60,941 nucleotides of DNA from Odoribacteraceae bacterium (GTDB lineage: Bacteria; Bacteroidota; Bacteroidia; Bacteroidales; Marinifilaceae), in contig JAISNC010000093.1 of assembly GCA_031276355.1 (NCBI GenBank), positions 1 through 60,941 of the forward strand. Reading direction: 5' to 3'. Numbering within the stretch: position 1 is the stretch's first letter; the number at the start of each line of letters is the position of its first letter. The translations under genes were made by a program, and so were the position numbers. The notes beneath the pieces were generated by a model. That model ran no database searches and was not told the origin of the DNA. It was given only the letters and a program-made list of their open reading frames with translations. Shown here piece after piece: positions 28,272 to 36,029 of this stretch.

Positions 28272-29489
28272 ATGAAAAACATCACATCGCTTTCTTTGAT
28301 ACTCGCGGCCACCGTGGCCCTCGCCGCGTGCGACGGGGATGACACTCCCGGGAATGGTTCCTTGAAGGCTCCCCAGGGCTTGCAAGTCGTGTCGGTCGCC
28401 GCCACCAGCGCCCTCGTCAGCTGGGAGGAAGATGCCGCCGCCCTCTACCACGATGTCTGCGTCCCCGGCGTGGACACCCTCGCGGTGGAGAGCGCCTCCT
28501 CCTGCGAGATCAGCGGCCTGCAACCCAACACCACCTACACCTGGAAAGCGCGCGCCCGTAACGGCGAGACCGTGACGGCGTGGGTCGACGGCCCCGCCAT
28601 CACGACGGGAGACGTCGCCTTAAACGCCCCCAGGGAGTTGCAAGTCACGTCGACCACCTACAACAGCGCCCTCCTCCTCTGGGAGGGAGACACCACCGCC
28701 CTCTACCACGATGTCTGCATCCCCGGCGTGGATACCCTCTCGGTGGTGAGTTTCTCCTCCTGCGGCATCGACGGCCTGGAACAGAACACCACCTACACCT
28801 GGAAAGTGCGCGCGCGCCGCGGCGAGACCGTGACGGCGTGGGTCGACGGCCCCACCTTCAAGACGGAGATCTATGACGATGCCCGTGGCCCATGGGTCGG
28901 CGAGTGGTACTCCGACGGCAAGTGGACAGGCTCCGTCACCCTCTACGGCAACACGATCCCCTACGAGCAGTTCAGCTCCTACCTGCCCGACACCCTCCGG
29001 CCCGGCACGATGGGCACGATAGACGTCACCATCGAGTTGGCCGAGGAAAACGGCGAGAAGCTCATCGCGATGGAGTTCCCCGCCCCGCCCTTCCCGGGAG
29101 CCTTCACCGAGACCCGCGTCGTCATGCCGATCGTGGACGGCAAGGGCTCCGTCGAGCGCCCCTTGACACAGACCATCCCGGTGGTCACGGCGGCCAACCC
29201 CGTCGCCGTGCGGGATCTCCCCTTTATCGAGAGCATACTCGGGAGCGCGGCAGGGCTTGAATCCATGATAGAAAACCTCTCCATCACGGAGTTCACCGTC
29301 CACCTCACGAAGATCACCTTCACCTTCGGGCCGGTGGCGACGGACACGATCCCCGTGGTCGTGGTCATCGACGGCACCACCGAGCTGGATACGGACAACA
29401 CGCTCGCCAACATCCTGCTCGACACGATGTTATCAGACAACAGGCTAAAAATAACGATCCACTCCTCCCTTTACCGGAAAGAGGAGTGA
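28272..29489 (+). CDS. Lipoprotein with two fibronectin type III repeats
   Basis: A 405-aa lipoprotein (lipobox VALAAC). Two near-identical Fn3 domains follow (about residues 30-112 and 116-198): each starts AP(Q/R)xLQV, contains LYHDVC(V/I)PGVDTL and SSC, and ends NTTYTWK then VTAWVDGP. Each has a conserved pair of Cys that could form a disulfide. The C-terminal 200 residues are a beta-rich domain I do not recognise. The track start is a TTG at 28248; ATG at 28272 gives the proper signal peptide. It is probably an accessory surface protein of the locus. Confidence 0.8.
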   Translation: MKNITSLSLILAATVALAACDGDDTPGNGSLKAPQGLQVVSVAATSALVSWEEDAAALYHDVCVPGVDTLAVESASSCEISGLQPNTTYTWKARARNGETVTAWVDGPAITTGDVALNAPRELQVTSTTYNSALLLWEGDTTALYHDVCIPGVDTLSVVSFSSCGIDGLEQNTTYTWKVRARRGETVTAWVDGPTFKTEIYDDARGPWVGEWYSDGKWTGSVTLYGNTIPYEQFSSYLPDTLRPGTMGTIDVTIELAEENGEKLIAMEFPAPPFPGAFTETRVVMPIVDGKGSVERPLTQTIPVVTAANPVAVRDLPFIESILGSAAGLESMIENLSITEFTVHLTKITFTFGPVATDTIPVVVVIDGTTELDTDNTLANILLDTMLSDNRLKITIHSSLYRKEE

Positions 29490-29543
29490 TCCCCCTTACG
29501 AACGAGAGTCGACTTATCAATAATTAATTAACACTATCGCTTT

Positions 29544-31976
29544 ATGAAAAACATGTTTAGATTTATGATGGCATCCGCTTTCGTCCTTCTCCTGGCCGCG
29601 GCCTGCAAGGACGATAAACAAGCGCCGATGTTAGCCGTGAACCCGGGTAAATTAACCTTCGGGAAAGAAGGTGGCGAGGCCACGTTCGAGGTACTTTCCG
29701 ACTCCAAGTGGAGCGTGACAAACGGCAAAACAGCCTGGTACGACAGTGACAAGAGCGCCGGCGAGAAAGACGCCACGGTGAAAGTCACCGTCAACGCCAG
29801 CGAGCAAGCCACCGGGAGAAAAGACACCATCTTCCTCTCCGCCGGCGTGACGACGGCCCACGTCGTGATCGAGCAACTGCCCAGCTACGAGGACATCACC
29901 CTCTTCGTCCCCGACCAGAAGCTCAAGGAGGCCATCATCGCCCTCTTCGACAAGGACAAGAACGGCAAGGTCTCCAGCGCCGAGGTCAACAACGTCAAGG
30001 ATGCCGACTTCTCCGGCAAGCAGATCGTCTCCATCGACGGGCTGGAATACTTCCCCGCCCTCGAGACACTGAACCTCAGTAACAACGCCCTGGACACCCT
30101 CGATCTCGCGAAGGTACCCTTCCTGACGACGTTGAACTGCAGCGACAACGCGTTGACGACGCTGAACCTCGCCCCGCTCACCGCCCTCGAGACACTGAAC
30201 CTCAGCGACAACGCGTTGACGACGCTGGACCTCTCCCCGCTCACCACCCTCGAGACACTGAACCTCAACGGTAACGAGGCGTGGGAAGGCACCTCCATCA
30301 ACATCAGCACCAACACTCACCTGACCAACATCGACCTTGCCGGCACCGGCATCGTCTACGTGAACGTCTGGAGCGGCTTCGCGCTCGACGGGTTCACCCA
30401 CCAGCCGGCCGAGCTACGCTTCCGCGGTGCCACGCCCGCGAGCATCAGCGCCGTTCCTACCCCCATCATCTTCGAGTGGGATGATAGCAACGAGGAAACC
30501 GCGCTGACGATCACCTCCAACATCGACTGGACGATCACCGGGGAGTCCTCCTGGTTCACCCTCTCCGGGACATCCGGCCACGACAACGGCTCCGTGACGG
30601 TCACCCTCAACTCCACCAACGATAGTTACGAGGAGCGCGCCGTCACCCTCACCCTCTCGGGCGACGGGCAGTCGACCACCGTCGTCGTCAAGCAAAACGG
30701 CAAGCCGCTGCCCCCGATGGAGGTGAACAAGACGAGGATCGAGAACGGTGCCTCCACCGGGACGGTATCCTTCACGGTTCTCTCCAATAACCCGTACACC
30801 ATTAGCAAGCCAGAGGAGGATACCTGGTACACGATCGACAAGACCGCGGGTGCCGGGGAAACCACCGTCACGGTCACTTTCGAGGCTAACGCCGCGAACT
30901 GGGCGCGCCTCTCCTACATCGACGTCCTGGATGACACCGGCCCAGTGTACTACGGCACCGAGATCAAGGCCATCAAGCGCCTGCTCGTGAGACAAGAGAG
31001 TGGTGTCACCCCGCAAGACGATGATCTCCTCTCCGCTTACCTTCCCGATGCCAACTTCTACGCCGCCCTCAAAGCCATCAGCGCCATCCCGAAAAACGGT
31101 GCCGGCGAAATCACCGTGGGCGCCGCCAAGGCCTTCTCCGGCAATATCACGAGTTCGAACCTGTCTAACAAGAATATCGCCTCGTTCGTCGGCATCGAGC
31201 TTTTCGAAAACCTGCCCCAGTTCTATCCCGGCACGACAAATGCCAACACGGCCCACAACACGGCCAAGGTGATCGATCTATCGAAAAACACGAAAATGGC
31301 CCGGGTGAATGCCAACCGGATGACCGAGTTGTGCCTGCTTGACGTCTCCGGCTGCCCCGAATTGACGGAATTTCAAGCGAACTATACCCTGTTAGTAGAG
31401 CTGGATTTTACCCCTAATCCCCTGTTGGTGTCCCTCTACTGTAGCGGTGGAAGCTACTTGACAGGTGCTGACGATAACGGGCAAATACGGAAGGTAAACT
31501 TGAAAGGTTGCCCGGCGTTAAAAACCTTGCAACTTTCCTGTCACTTGTTAACAGAACTGGATCTCTCGCTGAATCCCGCACTCGCCGCGGCCGTCTACCT
31601 GAGGAATAACTTCCTCTCCACGCTTGACATCTCTCACCTCATGGACATCACGACCATTGACGTGAAGAATAACTGCCTGGAAAGCCTAATCCTCCCCGTG
31701 AGAGATAATACCAAGGATCTCGCCGTGAAAATAGATAACGATGGTAATCCCACCAAAAAGCAGAATAACAAGATCACCGTGTTGGATGCCTCTCGTTGCT
31801 TCAGTATCTACTCGATCTCCTGGACGGGACAAAAAACACTCCAGAAGATACGTATTCCAAAAGTGCGTAATCGTGCCAACCCGAGCATGTCGCCGGCATT
31901 GAACGCGTACGTTTCGGAAGGACTGCCCGCCGTGATCCTGGAGGAAGTTGAATTTCCGGCCGCAGCCTCCCTGTAG
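29544..31976 (+). CDS. Surface lipoprotein with BACON-like, EF-hand-like and leucine-rich repeat segments
   Basis: An 810-aa lipoprotein (lipobox LLAAAC). The order is a BACON-like domain (about 32-112), a calcium-loop-like motif DKDKNGKVSSAE (about 133-144), a short LRR block (about 165-245) whose units LETLNLSDNALTTLDLSPL are nearly identical even in DNA, two more BACON-like domains (about 290-475), then a second, more divergent LRR region to the C-terminus. It is the last gene before a strong terminator at 32016 and so ends the long uptake locus. Likely a ligand-binding or adhesive surface protein; the ligand is unknown. Confidence 0.82.
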   Translation: MKNMFRFMMASAFVLLLAAACKDDKQAPMLAVNPGKLTFGKEGGEATFEVLSDSKWSVTNGKTAWYDSDKSAGEKDATVKVTVNASEQATGRKDTIFLSAGVTTAHVVIEQLPSYEDITLFVPDQKLKEAIIALFDKDKNGKVSSAEVNNVKDADFSGKQIVSIDGLEYFPALETLNLSNNALDTLDLAKVPFLTTLNCSDNALTTLNLAPLTALETLNLSDNALTTLDLSPLTTLETLNLNGNEAWEGTSINISTNTHLTNIDLAGTGIVYVNVWSGFALDGFTHQPAELRFRGATPASISAVPTPIIFEWDDSNEETALTITSNIDWTITGESSWFTLSGTSGHDNGSVTVTLNSTNDSYEERAVTLTLSGDGQSTTVVVKQNGKPLPPMEVNKTRIENGASTGTVSFTVLSNNPYTISKPEEDTWYTIDKTAGAGETTVTVTFEANAANWARLSYIDVLDDTGPVYYGTEIKAIKRLLVRQESGVTPQDDDLLSAYLPDANFYAALKAISAIPKNGAGEITVGAAKAFSGNITSSNLSNKNIASFVGIELFENLPQFYPGTTNANTAHNTAKVIDLSKNTKMARVNANRMTELCLLDVSGCPELTEFQANYTLLVELDFTPNPLLVSLYCSGGSYLTGADDNGQIRKVNLKGCPALKTLQLSCHLLTELDLSLNPALAAAVYLRNNFLSTLDISHLMDITTIDVKNNCLESLILPVRDNTKDLAVKIDNDGNPTKKQNNKITVLDASRCFSIYSISWTGQKTLQKIRIPKVRNRANPSMSPALNAYVSEGLPAVILEEVEFPAAASL

Positions 31977-32015
31977 GAAACAAGCACTACATTTCCTTTA
32001 GCATATAATCCGACG

Positions 32016-32050
32016 GGAGCGGTCTCACGCGTGAGGCCGCTCCTCTTTTT
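32016..32050 (+). terminator. Rho-independent terminator ending the uptake locus
   Basis: GGAGCGG (32016-32022) with TCTCA pairs with TGAGG and CCGCTCC (32037-32043) around CGCG, followed by TCTTTTT. It lies 40 bp after the last lipoprotein stop. Confidence 0.85.
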
Positions 32051-32196
32051 CCTGTCCCCCGCGTTTCCCGGGTGCCAGCCCCGCCCCGTGCCAGGGTGTC
32101 CGCCAGGCTTCGCCCGGCTCGCCCGCCCCCCGGGATCCAATGTCATCCAGTTAAGAGAGAACGATTGGCCGTGGCGACCTTCGCTCCGATTGGCTT

Positions 32197-32386
32197 CGCC
32201 GGGTTTCGCTTCCCCAGAGCGGAATAATATCAATAGAAAACAGGATCCCCCCCGTATCTCCAATAGCCCGTGGGGCTTTCATTTCGGCGCTTTTTATGAA
32301 TCCCCTGCGGGGAATTGGGAACAAGCAGGGATGCCGTTTCTCTATTGATATGATTGCCCTACGGGCAATCGCCGTGAAACCCGGCG
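32197..32386. repeat. 190-bp imperfect inverted-repeat element
   Basis: Both ends carry the same pair of motifs in opposite orientation: CGCCGGGTTTC at 32197 and its complement at 32376-32386, and ATATCAATAGA near 32227 matched by its complement near 32341-32351. The centre holds smaller palindromes such as CCCCTGCGGGG. There is no ORF of credible coding character. It is likely a dispersed, structured repeat of this genome. Confidence 0.5.
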
Positions 32387-32418
32387 TGGGCAATCGCCAC
32401 CCTACGATCCGCATGTCC

Positions 32419-32502
32419 CGTCATTGCGATCCGCGCAGCGGGAAGCAATCCAGAACCCCGTAAACCCCTGGATTGCTTCCCGCTCCGCGGATTGCCATGA
32501 CG
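32419..32502. repeat. REP-type palindrome
   Basis: CGTCATTGCGATCCGC (from 32419), continuing through GGAAGCAATCCAG, is repeated as its reverse complement at 32468-32502, giving a hairpin of about 35 bp per arm. The same unit occurs in the 5926-6514 element. About 20 bp downstream, GACTTTTGAGACAGCCCC is the reverse complement of the sequence at 6782-6799. Confidence 0.7.
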
Positions 32503-32668
32503 GTCATTCACAATGATAAAAACCGACTTTTGAGACAGCCCCTCGTATATGATCCGTACTCTCGTCCGGGATGCCCGGGCGGTATGATGCGATCCCGGGC
32601 GGGTCGATCTGGTGTTCGGGCGGGATCGCGTTTGGGGCAATCCCGGCCTTTTGGCTCACTCGTTTGCC

Positions 32669-33781
32669 TTAATAGGCATTCTCGTCCTCCTTCACCTCTT
32701 GGATGTCGAGGGGCTTGCGGTTCAACGCCCTCCAGGCGTAGAAGATGTAAGCGATCACCAACGGGGAGAGGAGCGAGACATAGGCCATGGTCTCTAACGT
32801 GTACTCCGAAGAGGAGGCGTTCTGGATGGTCAACGAGGAGTTCGGGTCCGTGTACGAGGGATAGAACGCCGTGTTGTTGAACCCGGCCACGATGAAGAGC
32901 GCGATGACGGCCAGCACGGTACCGATGCCCGTGAACCAGATGCCTTTCCGCCATCGGGCCGAGCAGACACTCTTGCCGATGCCGAACAGCACGCCCACTA
33001 CCCCGACCAGCAGGAGCGCCGTGTTCGCGGGCATCTCCAGTAAGTTGTGGAAGTATTTGTACTGTACCCGCGTGACATTGCCCTCCTCGTCGACCGCGTA
33101 CCCCTTGCTCAAGAGAATAATGGTCAACGCCGTGAGTAGGAAGACGACGAACGGGACGGCGTTTAGCAGTACCTGTCTCTTGCTCCGCGTAAAGATTGTA
33201 TCGTGGTTGATGCTATTCATGAAGTAGAGCGATGCCAGCGTGCGCGAGAGGAAAAAGATAGCCAGCCCGAGCGCGACGTTCACAACATTGAAGAGCACCT
33301 CGATGCCGCGCCAGGGGCTCATCCACGCCACCTGGTTCATCTCGTTTAGCCGGAACGGGTTGCCCGTGAAGAACGAGCCGACGACGGCCCCCACGCAGAC
33401 AGTGGCCAGAACGCCGTTGATGATGAGGAAAACGTTGTATGTCGTCTCGCCGAGCAGGTTGTTGGCCTTGCGGCGATACTCGTAGGAGACGGCTTGCAGC
33501 ACAAAGCAAAACAGCACGACCATCCACGCGAGGTAAGCCCCCCCGAAACTCGTTGAGTAGAATAACGGGAAGCTGGCGAAGAACGCCCCGCCGAATACCA
33601 CCAGCGTGGTGAAAGTAAACTCCCATTTATGACCCAGGCAGTTGACGAGTAAGTCGCGTTCGTCCCCCGTTCGCGCTACCGTGTACAGCAGCGTCTGACC
33701 CCCTTGCACGAAGAGCAAAAATACCAGGATCCCGCCCAGCAGCGCTATGATAATCCACCAGTAGTGTTGTAAAAATTCCAT
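32669..33781 (-). CDS. cydB: Cytochrome bd ubiquinol oxidase subunit II
   Basis: A 370-aa polytopic inner-membrane protein, subunit II of the cytochrome bd quinol:oxygen oxidoreductase that lets these microaerotolerant anaerobes reduce oxygen. About eight transmembrane helices are visible, beginning YWWIIIALLGGILVFLLFVQGG. Family features include GNPFRLNEMNQVAWMSPW and the C-terminal TLETMAYVSLLSPLVIAYI. Its start lies 24 bp after the cydA stop, so they are co-transcribed. Length agrees with bacterial CydB (about 340-380 aa). Confidence 0.95.
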   Translation of the reverse strand: MEFLQHYWWIIIALLGGILVFLLFVQGGQTLLYTVARTGDERDLLVNCLGHKWEFTFTTLVVFGGAFFASFPLFYSTSFGGAYLAWMVVLFCFVLQAVSYEYRRKANNLLGETTYNVFLIINGVLATVCVGAVVGSFFTGNPFRLNEMNQVAWMSPWRGIEVLFNVVNVALGLAIFFLSRTLASLYFMNSINHDTIFTRSKRQVLLNAVPFVVFLLTALTIILLSKGYAVDEEGNVTRVQYKYFHNLLEMPANTALLLVGVVGVLFGIGKSVCSARWRKGIWFTGIGTVLAVIALFIVAGFNNTAFYPSYTDPNSSLTIQNASSSEYTLETMAYVSLLSPLVIAYIFYAWRALNRKPLDIQEVKEDENAY

Positions 33782-33805
33782 ACGATTACTATTTAAGAGT
33801 TATAT

Positions 33806-35347
33806 TCATACTTCCGGCCCTTTCTTGATCTGCGAGCACAAGATCTTCAACTCGGCCACCAGCATCACGGTAAAGAGGAGGGCGAATAACCAGAAGGTCA
33901 CTTGTACCCACGTCGAGGTGATGTCGGTCACGGCCACGTGCGTGGTCATCAAATCCTGGACCACCCAGGGTTGGCGGCCTACTTCCGCCACTATCCACCC
34001 GCATTGCGAGGCGATGTACGCCAGCGGAACACACGCCAGCGCGAGGTAGGGGATGAACTTGAAGCGGTTGAATTGCCGTTTCTTGGCGTACCACCACGAG
34101 AGGATAAAGAGCACGATGAAGAGGAAGCCAAGCCCCACCATGATCCGGAAGCTGTAAAAAACCAGCGGGACGTGAGGGATGATCTCCTCCGGCGAGGAGA
34201 GGCTGCCATAACCGAAGTCGGCGTAGTTCGCCCGCAACACGGCGAGCGCGCTGTCGGCGGCGGCGGCATTCGTCTTCTTCGCCTGCTTGTAGCTCCGTAG
34301 AGCGTCCATGGCGCGTTGCCCGTTCTCGATGCGTTGTTGCACGGGAGCGTACGTCTTGCCCTCGTGAGAGGTATATCCCTCCAGGATGTCCTGGAACCCG
34401 GGGATGAAGGCATGGCAATCGCGGTAGCTCATCCAGGAGAGGAGGCCGGGGAGCGTGATCGCCGCGGTGGTGCTTTTCAGCCTCTTACTTGGCAGGGCGG
34501 GGTCATCCGCGAGGATCCCGAACACCGTCAGTCCCACGCCGTTCCCCCCGCGGTTCAATCCTTCCATCGCGGCGAACTTCGCGGGTTGCGTGCGGGCGAT
34601 GTTCTGGCTGGTCGTGTCGCCGGTAAAGATGGTCAGCGCGATGCTAATCAGTCCGAAAACGGAGCCGAGCAGGATGCTCTTCCGGGCGAACTCGGTGTCC
34701 CGTCTCTTCAGGAAGAACCAGCCGCAGACACCTACCACGAAGCACGCGGAGAGCGTGTACGCCGATGTCACCGTGTGGAAGAACTTGTTGAACGCCGTGG
34801 CCGAGAGCACGTCCGTGAAACTCGTCATCACGTTGCGCGCCGTGTCCGGGTCGAACGTCATCCCGACGGGATCTTGCATCCACCCGTTGGCCACGAGGAT
34901 CCAGAGCGCCGAGATGTTCGTGCCGACATACACCAGCCACGTGGATACCAGGTGAAAGCGTTTACTCACCCGTCGCCACCCGAAGAACATCACGGCCACG
35001 AAGGTCGCCTCCATGAAGAAGGCCACGATGCCCTCGATGGCGAGCGGGGCACCGAAGATGTCCCCCACGAACCAAGAGTAGTTCGACCAGTTGGTGCCGA
35101 ACTGGAACTCGAGGATCAGCCCCGTGGCTACCCCGATGGCGAAGTTCACGCCGAAGAGTTTCATCCAGAATTTCGTGGCCTTGAGCCAATCGTCGTTGCC
35201 GGTCTTATACCAGGTGGTCTCCATCACGGCTACCAGCAGGGAGAGACCCAGCGTGAGTGGTACAAACATGTAGTGATAAATGGCCGTCATGGCAAATTGC
35301 CAGCGTGACCACTCCACCAATGTCGTTGCAGATAGATCGTACAGCAT
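33806..35347 (-). CDS. cydA: Cytochrome bd ubiquinol oxidase subunit I
   Basis: A 513-aa subunit I that carries the haems and quinol site. The N-terminus WSRWQFAMTAIYHYMFVPLTLG contains the conserved haem-ligand His. Other signatures are GVATGLILEFQFGTNW, the Q-loop region around YRDCHAFIPGF, and the near-invariant GRQPW in AEVGRQPWVVQDLM near residue 455. The Q-loop appears to be of the long type. The operon order is DUF4492 gene, cydA, cydB, a standard Bacteroidales arrangement. Confidence 0.96.
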   Translation of the reverse strand: MLYDLSATTLVEWSRWQFAMTAIYHYMFVPLTLGLSLLVAVMETTWYKTGNDDWLKATKFWMKLFGVNFAIGVATGLILEFQFGTNWSNYSWFVGDIFGAPLAIEGIVAFFMEATFVAVMFFGWRRVSKRFHLVSTWLVYVGTNISALWILVANGWMQDPVGMTFDPDTARNVMTSFTDVLSATAFNKFFHTVTSAYTLSACFVVGVCGWFFLKRRDTEFARKSILLGSVFGLISIALTIFTGDTTSQNIARTQPAKFAAMEGLNRGGNGVGLTVFGILADDPALPSKRLKSTTAAITLPGLLSWMSYRDCHAFIPGFQDILEGYTSHEGKTYAPVQQRIENGQRAMDALRSYKQAKKTNAAAADSALAVLRANYADFGYGSLSSPEEIIPHVPLVFYSFRIMVGLGFLFIVLFILSWWYAKKRQFNRFKFIPYLALACVPLAYIASQCGWIVAEVGRQPWVVQDLMTTHVAVTDITSTWVQVTFWLFALLFTVMLVAELKILCSQIKKGPEV

Positions 35348-35351
35348 AATT

Positions 35352-35567
35352 TTAGGGTTTAGAAATTAATTGTTCAATTACATGGTCACTTTTCTCTTGA
35401 AAAGTCCCGTATCGTGAATTTAGATAGTTCGGCATAAGAAAAAGGCGGAAGAGAAGAAACATGACGCCCAATTTGATGATAACAATCAACCAAAGCCGTC
35501 GTCCCCAGGCAGGCATGTTGCGGAAACCGTCGTAATACAGTTTCCAGATACGCGTAAATACAGGCAT
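35352..35567 (-). CDS. DUF4492 family small membrane protein upstream of cydA
   Basis: A 71-aa protein with one transmembrane helix (LWLIVIIKLGVMFLLFRLFL, about residues 25-44) and an N-terminal YYDGFRNMPAWGRRLW motif. This matches the DUF4492 family, which sits immediately upstream of cydA in Bacteroidota and probably assists assembly or stability of the bd oxidase; that role is inference from conserved context. It ends 4 bp before the cydA start. Confidence 0.85.
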   Translation of the reverse strand: MPVFTRIWKLYYDGFRNMPAWGRRLWLIVIIKLGVMFLLFRLFLMPNYLNSRYGTFQEKSDHVIEQLISKP

Positions 35568-35667
35568 ACTTCACTCTATCTTTAAAAAACGTAGTAAAGC
35601 TAATGAAATTTATGATTGGTAACGCGGGGGGTACTTATTTTTTTTCTCGCGCTATAAATTCTTTGAT

Positions 35668-35775
35668 ATGAATACAATTGAGGAGGCCATCGTTACTCTC
35701 TTATCCCCGGAAGAGCGCCGCGGACGTGCCTTGCGAGGAGAAAGAGGCCCCGCGCGACCGGGAGAAGAGGCGTGA
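35668..35775 (+). CDS. Possible 35-aa ORF, unrecognised
   Basis: An ATG at 35668 opens MNTIEEAIVTLLSPEERRG followed by a low-complexity basic/acidic tail and a TGA. The first half looks protein-like, the rest does not, so it may be the eroded start of a lost gene. It is upstream of the Cys-leader promoter, divergent from the cyd operon. Confidence 0.2.
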   Translation: MNTIEEAIVTLLSPEERRGRALRGERGPARPGEEA

Positions 35776-35819
35776 AAAGTCGTTGTTGCCCGTCTTCGCG
35801 CATATTTTGCCCGTACTGC

Positions 35820-35849
35820 TTGTGCGGTACAAACTATTCGTTACCTTTG
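35820..35849 (+). promoter_or_regulatory. Housekeeping promoter for the Cys-rich leader and FecR-like gene
   Basis: TTG (35820-35822), 19 bp, TACCTTTG (35842-35849): a perfect Bacteroidota -33/-7 promoter. The predicted start is near 35856, about 19 nt upstream of the Cys-rich leader ORF. Confidence 0.75.
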
Positions 35850-35874
35850 TCCCGGTTTTACCAACGAAGTATAT

Positions 35875-35961
35875 ATGAATATCATTGTTTCCAGCGAATT
35901 AACGTGCTCCCGCATGTGTTGTTGTACCGGTTACTGCCGGGGCGGGTGTTTCGTGTCGTGA
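35875..35961 (+). CDS. Cys-rich 28-aa leader peptide (candidate attenuator peptide)
   Basis: A short ORF from ATG 35875 to TGA 35959-35961, too short for the ORF track. It encodes 28 residues with six Cys, clustered as CSRMCCCTGYCRGGC and including three consecutive TGT codons (35917-35925). It sits between a perfect promoter and a strong terminator. GCCGGG at 35936-35941, within its last codons, can pair with CCCGGC (35989-35994) in the terminator's 5' arm. Also CCGG (35927-35930) can pair with CCGG (35937-35940). This is the layout of ribosome-mediated attenuation, with stalling at Cys codons favouring antitermination. Direct metal binding by the peptide is an alternative. Confidence 0.6.
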   Translation: MNIIVSSELTCSRMCCCTGYCRGGCFVS

Positions 35962-35985
35962 AGAGACGAGAAGAGAATTTACAAT

Positions 35986-36011
35986 AGGCCCGGCTGACAC
36001 CGGGCTTTTTT
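35986..36011 (+). terminator. Attenuator terminator between Cys leader and FecR-like gene
   Basis: GCCCGG (35988-35993) pairs with CCGGGC (36000-36005) around CTGACA, extended by A-T and G-T pairs, and is followed by TTTTTT. It lies 24 bp after the leader stop and 19 bp before the FecR-like ATG, so it must be read through for that gene to be expressed. Confidence 0.8.
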
Positions 36012-36029
36012 ATTTATACGAACTTTAAA

